A stretch of DNA of 32,031 nt from QAMX01 sp003149835 (GTDB taxonomy: Bacteria > Bacillota > Clostridia > Oscillospirales > QAMX01): NCBI GenBank assembly GCA_959600635.1, contig CAUGMN010000025.1, positions 1 to 32,031 of the forward strand, in the 5' to 3' direction. Position numbers and translations under genes: made by a program. Below the pieces are notes generated by a model that made no database searches, was not told the origin of the DNA, and saw nothing but the letters and a program-made list of their open reading frames with translations. Shown piece after piece: positions 14,460 through 22,392 of the stretch (the first letter of the stretch is position 1; each line of letters opens with the position of its first letter).

Positions 14460-14691
14460 AAAAAGCATCTCCTTGTGTATGATCATCCGTTTGACCGAAT
14501 GACATTCCGGCCAAATCAGAGCCTGACGGCTGAAAAACGCTTTTTGCATAAGCCTGTCCTCCGCCGCCTGAATACCGGGCTCATCGTTCGCTTTCTCTTC
14601 GGCGGGAAGGACCTTATTCCATGCGCGTTAGGCGAAACGGGATTCGAAAACGGCGCCGGGGCAGAGCGATATAGCGCCCGCCTCAGCCGTT

Positions 14692-15312
14692 TCAGCGGAT
14701 ATGGACGACCCGGCCGCTAACGGAAAGCCGCCCTTCGCAGAACATCGTCACCGCGTCGGGCAGAATCTCCCACTCGCACTGCTCCATGACGCGGCGCTGC
14801 AAGACCTGCGGCGTGTCGGAATCGAGAACTGCGACCGTCTTCTGGCAGATGATCGGCCCGCCGTCTGTCTCGGCGGTGACGAAGTGCGCCGTCGCGCCCG
14901 TGACCTTAACGCCGTAAGCGAGCGCGGCTTCGTGCACGCGCAGGCCGAAAAAGCCTTCGCCGCAGAACGACGGAATCAGCGACGGGTGGATGTTGATGAC
15001 CGCGTTTTGAAAGCGCTCGCAGAACGAGGGGCTCAAAATATACAGAAAGCCGCAGAGGACGACGAGATCGATTTTCTCCGCCTCCAAAAGCGCGGTAATC
15101 GCGTCGGTATAGGCCTGCCGCGTCTCATAATCCTTCGGGGAAAGCACGCGCGCGGGAATGCCCGCGCCGGCCGCGCGCGTCAGCGCATAGGCCGTTTCGC
15201 TCGAAGAAACGCAGAGCGCGAGCGTTCCGCCGCCGAGACCGCGGCTTTTCTGCCGGTCGATCAGCGCCTGAAAATTCGTTCCGCCGCCGGAAACCAAAAC
15301 CGCGATTCTCAT
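14692..15312 (-). CDS. purN: Phosphoribosylglycinamide formyltransferase (GAR transformylase 1)
   Basis: PurN formylates GAR using 10-formyl-THF, the third step of purine synthesis. MRIAVLVSGGGTNFQALID is the N-terminal phosphate-binding signature. NIHPSLIPSFCGEGFFG holds the catalytic Asn and His region, and VTGATAHFVTAETDGGPII holds the catalytic Asp loop. The protein has 206 residues, the normal size. Its ATG overlaps the purM stop by four bases (ATGA), so the two are translationally coupled. Confidence 0.96.
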   Translation of the reverse strand: MRIAVLVSGGGTNFQALIDRQKSRGLGGGTLALCVSSSETAYALTRAAGAGIPARVLSPKDYETRQAYTDAITALLEAEKIDLVVLCGFLYILSPSFCERFQNAVINIHPSLIPSFCGEGFFGLRVHEAALAYGVKVTGATAHFVTAETDGGPIICQKTVAVLDSDTPQVLQRRVMEQCEWEILPDAVTMFCEGRLSVSGRVVHIR

Positions 15313-16346
15313 CGTATCGAAATCCCTTTCTCGCCGGCGCGGCAGCGGCCGAGCACAGCCGCCGGAATTCCAAAGCCCCGCACCGCCTCCAAAGCGCGGT
15401 CCGCGTCGGAGGCGGAGACGATCAGCGCCATGCCGACGCCCATGTTGAAGGTGTTGTACATCTCGCGGTCGTCAATTTGACCGACCTTGGCGATATAGGA
15501 AAACACCGGCGGAACAGGCAGCGCGCGCGAGTCGACCTCGGCGCAGATCCCGTCGGGCAGCATACGCGGGATGTTTTCATAAAAACCGCCGCCCGTGATA
15601 TGCGAAGCGCCCTTGATCGATACGGATTTCAGGATTTCAAGCACGGGGCGGACATAAATGCGCGTCGGCGTCAGCAGCTCTTCGCCGAGCGTGCGGCCGA
15701 ATTCGGCGACGTGAGTAAACACGTTGTCGGCGGAGACGTTGAGAATTTTGCGGATCAGCGAGAAGCCGTTGGAGTGTACGCCTGAGGAGGCGAGGCCGAG
15801 AATGACGTCTCCGGCGGCCACCGTCGAACAGTCGGTGATCTTGGAGCGGTCGGCGACTCCGACGCAGAAGCCGGCGAGGTCGTATTCGTTTTCCTCGTAT
15901 AAACCGGGCATTTCAGCCGTTTCTCCGCCGATCAGGGCGCAGCCGGCGTCGATACAGCCGTCTGTCACGCCCTTGACAATCGCGGCGACGCGCTCGGGGC
16001 GGTTGCGGCCGACGGCGATATAGTCGAGGAAAAAGAGCGGTTTGGCGCCGGAACAGACGACGTCGTTGACAGACATGGCCACGCAGTCGATGCCGACGGT
16101 GTCGTGCTTGTCCGTCAGGAAGGCGATTTTCAGCTTGGTGCCCACGCCGTCGGTGCCGGACACGAGCACAGGCTCGGTCATGCCGGTGAGGTCGGGCGCA
16201 AAGAGCCCTCCAAAGCCGCCGAGCGAGCCGATCACGCCTTTTGTAAACGTCCGCTCGACAAGCGGCTTCATCTGCCGGACGGCCTCGTAGCCCGCGGTAA
16301 TATCGACGCCGGCCTCCTTATAGCGGTCGCTGTATGAATCAGTCAT
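15309..16346 (-). CDS. purM: Phosphoribosylformylglycinamidine cyclo-ligase (AIR synthetase)
   Basis: PurM closes the imidazole ring of FGAM with ATP to give AIR. Signatures include YKEAGVDITAGYEAV at the start, VSGTDGVGTKLKIAFL, DCVAMSVNDVVCSGAKPLFF, LIGGETAEMPG and HITGGGFYENIPRMLP. The chosen ATG at 16346 gives 345 residues, with AAAGGAG 11 bases upstream; an open frame reaching 16439 is only the out-of-frame purF tail. The start overlaps the restored purF reading frame by 8 bases, which supports that frame as the ancestral purF end. Confidence 0.97.
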   Translation of the reverse strand: MTDSYSDRYKEAGVDITAGYEAVRQMKPLVERTFTKGVIGSLGGFGGLFAPDLTGMTEPVLVSGTDGVGTKLKIAFLTDKHDTVGIDCVAMSVNDVVCSGAKPLFFLDYIAVGRNRPERVAAIVKGVTDGCIDAGCALIGGETAEMPGLYEENEYDLAGFCVGVADRSKITDCSTVAAGDVILGLASSGVHSNGFSLIRKILNVSADNVFTHVAEFGRTLGEELLTPTRIYVRPVLEILKSVSIKGASHITGGGFYENIPRMLPDGICAEVDSRALPVPPVFSYIAKVGQIDDREMYNTFNMGVGMALIVSASDADRALEAVRGFGIPAAVLGRCRAGEKGISIR

Positions 16347-17786
16347 TTTCGCCGATTCTCCTTTCAAAAATGGAATGTCCCGGCCGTGAAGAGGGCGGAA
16401 CAGGGTAGTTTCCGTTAAAACACGCCGTGCAGAAATCAAGGCGGCAGCTCTTGGCCAGCTCGGCGAGGGCGGCCTCCGAGAGGTAGCCCAGCGAATCGAC
16501 GCCGATCATCCGCGCGATTTCGTCGACGCTGTGTTGGCGGCGATGAGCATTTTTTTGTCGGGAACGTCCGTCCCGTAATAGCAGGGGGCGACAAAGGGCG
16601 GACTGGAAAGGCGCATATGCACTTCGGTTGCGCCCGCCTCGCGGAGCAGCGAGACGATGCGCGCGCTCGTCGTTCCGCGGACGATGGAGTCGTCCACCAT
16701 GACGACGCGCTTGCCGTAGACCGCGCTGGAAAGCGGGTTGAGCTTCAAGCGGACGGCGTTTTCCCGCGCGCCCTGTGTGGGCTGAATAAAGGTGCGGCCG
16801 ATGTAGCGGTTTTTGACCAGACCGACGCCGTAGGGAATACCGCTGCGCGCCGCGTAGCCGATGGCGGCGCTGAGGCCGGAATCGGGCACGCCGATGACGA
16901 CGTCGGCCTCGACCGGGTGCTCGTCGGCGAGAAACTCGCCCATGCGCTGCCTTGCGAGATCAACGGAGAGCCCGTCGATCACACTGTCGGGGCGGGCGAA
17001 ATAGACGTATTCAAAGACGCAGAGGCTTGTCCGCTCCGCCCGCAGGCCGCTGTCGATAAAGCGCAGCTCCCCGTCCTCGACGACGGCGAGCTCGCCCGGG
17101 CGCAGATCGCGGAGAAACTTTGCGCCGATGGAGTCGATGGCGCAGGATTCGCTCGCAAAGACATAGGATTTTCCGAGCCGCCCGACGCAGAGCGGGCGGA
17201 AACCGTTGGGGTCGCGGACGGCGATCAGCTTGCGCGGGCTCATGACGACAAGGGAATAAGCGCCGCGCAGACAGGCAATCGCGCGGGCGATGGCCGTTTC
17301 GATATCCGGCGCTGAAAGGCGCTCGCGGACAATCAGGTATGGGATGATCTCGCTGTCGTTTGTGGTGTGGAAAATGCTGCCGTTGCGTTCGAGCACGTCG
17401 CGGAGATCGGCCGCATTGGTGATCTGCCCGTTATGCGCCAAGGCTAAATTGCCCTTGATGTGGGAGATGACGAGCGGCTGCGCGTTTGTCTCACAGTTGG
17501 TCGCGCTTGTGGTATAGCGGACGTGGCCGACTGCGGCCTGTCCGTGCAGCGAACGAAGCTCCCGCTCGGAAAACACGTCGGAGATGAGGCCGACTCCCTT
17601 TTTTAAGGAGATGACGCCGCGGTCGTTGACGGCGATTCCGCAGGCCTCCTGCCCCCGATGCTGTAAGTTATAGAGCGCGGTATGGGTCAGATAGACCGGA
17701 TCATAGGCATCCTCCGGGTGGACCCAGATACCAAACACGCCGCATTCTTCGTGAAGTTTTTGGGAAAGACAAGGGAAACAAGACAT
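16339..17786 (-). pseudogene. purF: Amidophosphoribosyltransferase PurF, one-base frameshift near the C-terminus
   Basis: PurF makes phosphoribosylamine from PRPP and glutamine, the first committed purine step. The in-frame part carries a short propeptide, the nucleophile Cys in EECGVFGIW, NLQHRGQEACGI and the PRPP loop VVMVDDSIVRGTTSARI. Reading continues through MLIAAN and then stops at 16506, giving about 426 residues. In the next frame, from 16533, the family sequence resumes (HSVDEIARMIGVDSLGYLSE) and ends at 16339, overlapping purM by 8 bases, for about 482 residues in all. One base is missing near 16534. The lost tail includes CTAC, the CxxC half of the four iron-sulfur cysteine ligands known from Bacillus PurF. 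It may be a real mutation or a sequencing error. GTG 17792 is an alternative start; the ribosome binding site is weak. Confidence 0.9.
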
Positions 17787-17806
17787 ATTCACTTCGTATC
17801 CCGCTG

Positions 17807-17830
17807 AAAAGGCGAAATACGCCTCTTTTT
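17807..17830 (-). terminator. Small hairpin with U tail between purC and purF
   Basis: On the minus strand AGGCG/CGCCT (17824-17820 with 17814-17810) with a TATTT loop is followed by TTTT. With only five GC-rich pairs it is at most a weak internal terminator in the 75-base purC-purF gap. Confidence 0.3.
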
Positions 17831-17861
17831 CTTGATAAAAGTAATGAAATCCTGCCGATGC

Positions 17862-18716
17862 TTATTTGCCGGAGGCAAGGCGGTCAAAGGCTTCTTTATA
17901 TTTGGCATAGGTGCCGTCGACAACGCTTTGCGGCAGCTCGGGCGCCGGTTCGACGCCGTCGAGGCGGTTTTCTTTGAGCCAGTCGCGCAGGAACTGCTTG
18001 TCAAAGCTCGCCTGCCCGCGGCCGACCGCATAGTCCGCCGCCGACCAGAAACGCGAGGAATCGGGGGTCAGCACCTCGTCGGCCAGGACCAGCCGGCCGG
18101 ATTCGTCAAGCCCGAACTCGAATTTCGTGTCCGCGATGATAATACCGCGCGAAAGCGCGTAGTCGGCGGCTTTCGTATAAATCGCAAGCGTCGCGTCGCG
18201 CACCTGAGCGGCGAGCGCGGAACCGAGCTTGGCTTCCATAAATTCAAAACTGACGTTCTCATCGTGTCCGCTTTCGGCTTTGGTGGAGGGGGTGAAGAGC
18301 GGCGCGGCAAATTTTTCGCTCTCGCGCATACCGGCGGGGATTTTGATGCCGCAGATCTCGCCGGTTTTTTGGTAGGAAGACCATGCGCTGCCGGTGATAT
18401 AACCGCGGACGATGCATTCAAACGGCAGCATATTCAGTTTTTTGACGAGCATGGCGCGCCCGCGGCAGTAGGGGTCGGTATGAAACGGCGCGGGGAAATC
18501 GGCGGGGTCGGCGCTGATAAAATGGGTGGGGATGCAGTCCTTTAAAAAATCAAACCAGAACAGGCTCATCTGATTCAGAATCGCGCCCTTGCCGGAAATT
18601 TCGGTTTTCATAATGACGTCGAAGGCGGAAATCCGGTCGCTGGTGACGATCAGGAGCCGGTCTGCGCCCGCGTCGTAGATTTCCCGAACCTTGCCGCTGG
18701 AAATTTGAATAGACAT
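17862..18716 (-). CDS. purC: Phosphoribosylaminoimidazole-succinocarboxamide synthase (SAICAR synthetase)
   Basis: PurC couples CAIR and aspartate with ATP. Family marks: SGKVREIYDAGADRLLIVTS at the N-terminus, SDRISAFDVIM, ECIVRGYITGSAWSSYQKTG, DTKFEFGLDESGRLVLADEV and LTPDSSRFW. The length is 284 residues, between the short bacterial and long forms. AGGAGAGG lies 7 bases before the ATG. It starts 13 bases after purE ends, and the two act consecutively in the pathway. Confidence 0.97.
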   Translation of the reverse strand: MSIQISSGKVREIYDAGADRLLIVTSDRISAFDVIMKTEISGKGAILNQMSLFWFDFLKDCIPTHFISADPADFPAPFHTDPYCRGRAMLVKKLNMLPFECIVRGYITGSAWSSYQKTGEICGIKIPAGMRESEKFAAPLFTPSTKAESGHDENVSFEFMEAKLGSALAAQVRDATLAIYTKAADYALSRGIIIADTKFEFGLDESGRLVLADEVLTPDSSRFWSAADYAVGRGQASFDKQFLRDWLKENRLDGVEPAPELPQSVVDGTYAKYKEAFDRLASGK

Positions 18717-18729
18717 TTTGAAACCTCTC

Positions 18730-19254
18730 CTATTTCTGTTCGTTGAGCATGGACAGCGCCAGCTCGCCGATGGCGTTGTCCTTTGCCTGGATTTCCTTTT
18801 GCATAGCGGCCTTGGCGCGGCCGAGCTGGTCGGCGACCGTGTAGTCGAAAACGCCGAGAATCTGCGCGGCTAAGATGGCCGCATTGTCGCCGCCGTCGAT
18901 GGCGACGGTCGCCACCGGAACGCCCTTGGGCATCTGAACGCTGGAAAGCAGCGCGTCCAAACCGTCGAGCGTCGAGGATTTAATCGGAACGGCGATGACC
19001 GGAAGCGTCGTATGCGCGGCGAGGAAGCCGGCGAGGTGCGCCGCCTTTCCGGCCGCCGCGATGAGGACGCCGAAGCCGTTTTCACGCGCCGAGGAAGAAA
19101 AAACCGCCGCAGTTTCCGGAGTTCTGTGGGCGGAAATGATATGAATTTCATATGGAATTTGATATTGAATCAGCGTTTTCAGACAGCCCAACATCACGGG
19201 CAGATCGCTGTCCGAGCCTAAAATTACCGCGACCTTCTTTTTTGTGTTTTCCAA
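18730..19254 (-). CDS. purE: N5-carboxyaminoimidazole ribonucleotide mutase (class I PurE)
   Basis: PurE shifts the carboxyl group of N5-CAIR to form CAIR. KVAVILGSDSDLPVM begins the fold, HIISAHRTPE contains the catalytic His, and IAAAGKAAHLAGFLAAHTTL with PVIAVPIKS completes the active site. The TTG at 19254 is taken as the start: GGGAGGG lies 7 bases before it, the family N-terminus begins just after, and no ATG is available. This gives 174 residues. An upstream in-frame TTG at 19296 would place the ribosome binding site inside the gene. It is the first gene of the pur operon. A PurK gene is not in the window. Confidence 0.95.
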   Translation of the reverse strand: MENTKKKVAVILGSDSDLPVMLGCLKTLIQYQIPYEIHIISAHRTPETAAVFSSSARENGFGVLIAAAGKAAHLAGFLAAHTTLPVIAVPIKSSTLDGLDALLSSVQMPKGVPVATVAIDGGDNAAILAAQILGVFDYTVADQLGRAKAAMQKEIQAKDNAIGELALSMLNEQK

Positions 19255-19285
19255 AGCCGAACCCTCCCAAAACGGATTTGATTCA

Positions 19286-19310
19286 AACGCGTTCAAGCCG
19301 AATGCATTCG
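19286..19310. promoter_or_regulatory. Paired palindromes in the purE leader, possible operator
   Basis: CGAATGCATTCG (19299-19310, a perfect 12-base palindrome) and AACGCGTT (19286-19293) lie 12 to 36 bases downstream of the predicted purE transcription start. They could bind a repressor. They do not clearly match the Bacillus PurR box. Confidence 0.35.
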
Positions 19311-19328
19311 AATATTTTTCTATCTATA

Positions 19329-19357
19329 ATTGTAGAACAAAATCATGAAAATTTCAA
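19329..19357 (-). promoter_or_regulatory. Promoter of the purine operon
   Basis: On the minus strand: TTGAAA (complement of 19352-19357), a 17-base spacer, and TACAAT (complement of 19329-19334). Transcription would begin near 19322, giving a leader of about 68 bases. The leader is too short for a purine riboswitch and none is seen. Confidence 0.8.
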
Positions 19358-19479
19358 GCGTATCCGATGAAACCGGTGAATTTCAGAGGAATGAACATTT
19401 ATAAGCCCGCAATCGGCGCACTTTCTGAAAATATTTCTACAATATCTCTGTGCAAAAGCGGGGAAAGGGGAGGCGGCGC

Positions 19480-19508
19480 TTTACAGGCGCGGATGAATTT
19501 GCTATAAT
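19480..19508 (+). promoter_or_regulatory. Promoter of prfB
   Basis: TTTACA (19480-19485), a 17-base spacer, and TATAAT (19503-19508) with TG at 19500-19501. The start near 19515 gives a leader of about 100 bases. Confidence 0.88.
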
Positions 19509-19524
19509 ATCATATAGATATCAG

Positions 19525-19575
19525 ATGAAGAGGAAATTTGGTTTCGGCAAGTCGGGAGGTACGGCGAAGCCGTAA
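19525..19575 (+). CDS. Possible 16-codon upstream frame in the prfB leader
   Basis: ATG at 19525 opens the frame MKRKFGFGKSGGTAKP, ending in TAA at 19573-19575. It begins only about ten bases after the predicted transcription start and has no Shine-Dalgarno sequence, so translation is uncertain. Its stop codon lies inside GCCGTA (19569-19574), the element that could mask the prfB ribosome binding site. This is the only reason to list it. It may equally be chance. Confidence 0.25.
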   Translation: MKRKFGFGKSGGTAKP

Positions 19576-19611
19576 CGTCCGGGGCGAAACCAACAGGAAA
19601 CGGAGTACGGC
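19538..19611 (+). promoter_or_regulatory. Structured prfB leader with two mutually exclusive pairings
   Basis: Outer helix TTGGTTTCG / CGAAACCAA (19538-19546 with 19585-19593) encloses hairpin TACGGC-GAA-GCCGTA (19560-19574). The same GCCGTA element, with TCC at 19578-19580, can instead pair with GGAGTACGGC at 19602-19611, which contains the prfB Shine-Dalgarno GGAG. The sequence GGAGGTACGGC (19555-19565) is thus a near copy of the ribosome binding region. I do not recognise a known riboswitch class. The switch itself is inferred. Confidence 0.5.
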
Positions 19612-19613
19612 CA

Positions 19614-20735
19614 ATGATCGAACTGATGGAGTATAAACAGCGCGCTCAGGAGCTGGAGCCGCAGCTTGCGGAGCTGAAAGGCGCGCTGAACATAGACAAG
19701 CTCGCGGAGGAATACGAGCAGCTGGAAGAAAAGACGAGGGACAACGCCTTCTGGGAGGACATTGAAAATTCCCAAAAGGTCATGCAGCAGATGAAACAGT
19801 TAAAGGCCAAGCTCGAACGCTATCGCGGCCTTGCCGCGCGGACAGCCGACCTGCTTGCGCTGATCGCCATGGCGATTGAGGAGGACGAGGACGGGCTGGG
19901 CGACGAAATTCTCGCCGAACTGACAACGCTGGAACGCGAGGTGGAGCAGCTCACGCTCGACACCATGCTCTCCGGCGAATACGACCGTCTGCCCGCGATT
20001 GTCTCGCTCCACGCCGGCGCGGGCGGGACGGAAGCGCAGGACTGGGCGCTGATGCTGTACCGGATGTATATCCGCTGGGGCGAGCGCCGCGGCTTTCAGG
20101 TCAAGGTGCTCAACGTGCTCGACGGCGAAGAAGCGGGAATCAAGTCGGCCGATATCCTCATTGAGGGCGAAAACGCCTATGGGTATCTGAAAGGCGAGCA
20201 CGGCGTGCACCGTCTTGTGCGCATTTCGCCGTTCGACTCCTCGGGCCGGCGCCATACCTCGTTTGCCGCGGTAGAGGTGATGCCGGAGATCGACGACAGC
20301 GTCGACGTCGAGATCCGCAGCGAGGATCTGAAAGTGGACACCTATCGTTCCAGCGGCGCCGGCGGGCAGCACGTCAACAAAACGGAGTCGGCCGTGCGCA
20401 TCACGCATCTGCCGACGGGAATCATCGTCGCCTGCCAGAACGAGCGCAACCAGCATCAGAACCGCGAGATCGCCATGCGCATGCTGCGCTCCAAGCTCAT
20501 CGAGATCAAAGAGCGCGAAAAGCTCGACAAAATCGGAGACATCAAGGGCGAGCAGAAGCAGATCGAATGGGGCAGCCAGATCCGCAGCTATGTGTTCATG
20601 CCCTATACGCTCGTCAAGGACAACCGCACCGGCTGCGAGGTCGGCAACGTCAACGCGGTCATGGACGGCGAGCTCGACGAGCTGATCAACGCGTATCTGA
20701 AAGCCAGCGCCAACGGGACGCTGAATTTGAAATAA
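19614..20735 (+). CDS. prfB: Peptide chain release factor 2
   Basis: RF2 recognises UGA and UAA stop codons and triggers hydrolysis of peptidyl-tRNA. The stop-codon reading tripeptide SPF is at residues 205-207 (VRISPFDSSGRRHTSF). The catalytic GGQ is at 250-252 (SSGAGGQHVNKTESAVRI), followed by ACQNERNQHQNREIAMRMLR. The N-terminal coiled-coil region is complete. The 373-codon frame is open from the ATG at 19614, with GGAG 8 bases before it. The in-frame UGA and +1 frameshift site that control RF2 in many bacteria are therefore absent; the usual position (about codon 25) reads AELKGALNID without interruption. A hairpin follows the stop. Confidence 0.97.
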   Translation: MIELMEYKQRAQELEPQLAELKGALNIDKLAEEYEQLEEKTRDNAFWEDIENSQKVMQQMKQLKAKLERYRGLAARTADLLALIAMAIEEDEDGLGDEILAELTTLEREVEQLTLDTMLSGEYDRLPAIVSLHAGAGGTEAQDWALMLYRMYIRWGERRGFQVKVLNVLDGEEAGIKSADILIEGENAYGYLKGEHGVHRLVRISPFDSSGRRHTSFAAVEVMPEIDDSVDVEIRSEDLKVDTYRSSGAGGQHVNKTESAVRITHLPTGIIVACQNERNQHQNREIAMRMLRSKLIEIKEREKLDKIGDIKGEQKQIEWGSQIRSYVFMPYTLVKDNRTGCEVGNVNAVMDGELDELINAYLKASANGTLNLK

Positions 20736-20740
20736 ACAGG

Positions 20741-20772
20741 GCGGCGCGATATCGTCTGATCCGTCGCGCCGC
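20741..20772 (+). terminator. Hairpin after prfB, weak terminator at best
   Basis: A 9-bp stem GCGGCGCGA / TCGCGCCGC (20741-20749 with 20764-20772) has a 14-base loop and is followed by TTCTGAC rather than a T run. It may allow read-through into the YifB-like gene. Confidence 0.45.
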
Positions 20773-20824
20773 TTCTGACAGACAAGAACATACGGCGGTT
20801 CGCCGGAATTCAAAGGAGCGCAGC

Positions 20825-22327
20825 ATGGTTTCTCGTATCTGGACCGTGGGGCTAAACGGAATAGACGGCTACAAGATCTCCTGCGAGTGCGACCTGTCGG
20901 GCGGTCTGCCGGCGTTTGACATCGTCGGTCTGCCGGACGCGGCTGTGCGCGAATCGCGCGAGCGAATCCGCGCCGCGGTCAAAAACTGCGGCTTTGAGTT
21001 TCCGATGCGGCGCATCACCGTCAACCTCGCCCCCGCGGACACACGCAAGGAGGGCGCGCTCTACGACTTGCCGATTCTGCTCTCCGTGCTCGTCGCCTCC
21101 GGCCAGCTGGCAGGAGATTTTGACGGCTGCGCCTTTATCGGCGAGGTCGCGCTCGACGGCGGCCTGCGCCCGGTCAGCGGCGCGCTGCCCTGCGCGGTCG
21201 CGGCGGGGCGCGGCGGCTTTGCGCGCATTTTCGTCCCGAGCGACAACGCTCCGGAGGCCGCGCTGGCGAAGGGGCCGGCGGTGTTCGGCGTGCACAGTCT
21301 CGCCGAGCTGACAGCGGCCTTTCGCGGCGAGGCGGCGATTCGCGCGACGCTGCCGCCGGAGGCGGGCGCGGCGCAGACCTATCCGGTCGATTTCGCCGAG
21401 GTGCGCGGGCAGGACAACGCCAAGCGCGCGTTGGAGGTCGCCGCCGCGGGCGGACATAACCTGCTGATGAACGGGCCGCCGGGGTCGGGAAAAAGTATGC
21501 TTGCCCGCCGTCTGCCGACGATCCTGCCGGAGATGACGCTGGAAGAATCGTTACAGACGACGATGATCTATTCGGTCGCAGGTCTGACCGACCGGTCGCG
21601 CCCGATGGCGACCGAGCGCCCTTTCCGCGCCCCGCACCATACGAGCACGGCGGTGAGCCTGATCGGCGGCGGGCGCGATCTGCATCCGGGGGAGATTTCG
21701 CTGGCGCACAACGGCGTGCTGTTTTTAGACGAATTTCCAGAATTTCCGCGCCATACCATCGACGTGCTGCGTCAGCCGCTGGAAGACGGAGCCGTTACCG
21801 TCTCGCGCGCGGCGGGGACGGTGACGTATCCGTGCCGGTTTATGCTGGTCGCCGCGATGAATCCCTGCCGCTGCGGCTGGTATGGGCATCCGTCCGGCCG
21901 CTGCCGCTGTACGCCGGCACAGGTGGACGCCTATGCGGGCAAGATCTCCGGACCGATGCTTGACCGGATCGACATCTGTACGGACGTGCGCGAGGTCGCT
22001 TTTCACGATCTGAGCGGACGGGCGTCCGCCGAAGGCTCGGCGGCGATCCGCGCGCGGGTCAACGCGGCGCGGGGGATTCAGAGCGCGCGCTTTGCGGGAA
22101 CGGGCATCGCCTGCAACGCGCACATGCCCGCAGCGGCGATCGAACGGCACTGCGCCCTCGGCGCCGACGAACAGGCGATGATCCGGCGGGCGTTTGACAA
22201 ATTCGGGATGAGCGCGCGCTCGTATCACAAGATTTTGAAAATTGCGCGGACCATCGCCGACCTGGCGGCGAGCGAGCGGATCACCTGCGCGCATATCGCC
22301 GAGGCGCTGCAATACCGGGGCGCGTAG
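20825..22327 (+). CDS. YifB/ComM family Mg-chelatase-like AAA+ ATPase
   Basis: A 500-residue protein of the YifB/ComM family. ComM is a hexameric helicase that promotes branch migration during natural transformation; the role in Clostridia is not settled. N-terminal ChlI-like domain: VGLPDAAVRESRERIRAAV and ITVNLAPADTRKEGALYDLP. Walker A is GPPGSGKSM at residues 217-225, and Walker B is VLFLDEFPEF. The sensor region HHTSTAVSLIGGG comes between them. A cysteine cluster NPCRCGWYG...GRCRCTP precedes the C-terminal lid domain. AAAGGAG lies 6 bases before the ATG at 20825; a longer open frame from 20567 overlaps prfB and is rejected. It lies 89 bases after prfB. Confidence 0.92.
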   Translation: MVSRIWTVGLNGIDGYKISCECDLSGGLPAFDIVGLPDAAVRESRERIRAAVKNCGFEFPMRRITVNLAPADTRKEGALYDLPILLSVLVASGQLAGDFDGCAFIGEVALDGGLRPVSGALPCAVAAGRGGFARIFVPSDNAPEAALAKGPAVFGVHSLAELTAAFRGEAAIRATLPPEAGAAQTYPVDFAEVRGQDNAKRALEVAAAGGHNLLMNGPPGSGKSMLARRLPTILPEMTLEESLQTTMIYSVAGLTDRSRPMATERPFRAPHHTSTAVSLIGGGRDLHPGEISLAHNGVLFLDEFPEFPRHTIDVLRQPLEDGAVTVSRAAGTVTYPCRFMLVAAMNPCRCGWYGHPSGRCRCTPAQVDAYAGKISGPMLDRIDICTDVREVAFHDLSGRASAEGSAAIRARVNAARGIQSARFAGTGIACNAHMPAAAIERHCALGADEQAMIRRAFDKFGMSARSYHKILKIARTIADLAASERITCAHIAEALQYRGA

Positions 22328-22392
22328 GGCGGCCGCCGCAGGGCAAAAGCGTTTTTTGTGTTCCAATAAAACGTATAGGGGGCTGGAAAAAG

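Noticed and set aside
14460..14549. Longer purH N-terminus from ATG 14549
   Set aside because: The additional 30 residues have no family similarity and include the AAGGAG ribosome binding site of the downstream ATG.
16525..16560. Programmed ribosomal frameshift in purF at the run of seven As
   Set aside because: The conserved MLIAA sequence after the A run is still in the original frame, so slippage there cannot explain the shift. No slippery heptamer or following structure is evident at 16534.
19255..19322. Purine riboswitch in the purE leader
   Set aside because: The leader is only about 68 bases and lacks the three-way-junction consensus.
20567..20824. N-terminal extension of the YifB-like protein from 20567
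   Set aside because: It lies inside prfB in another frame, and AAAGGAG directly before ATG 20825 gives a proper start.
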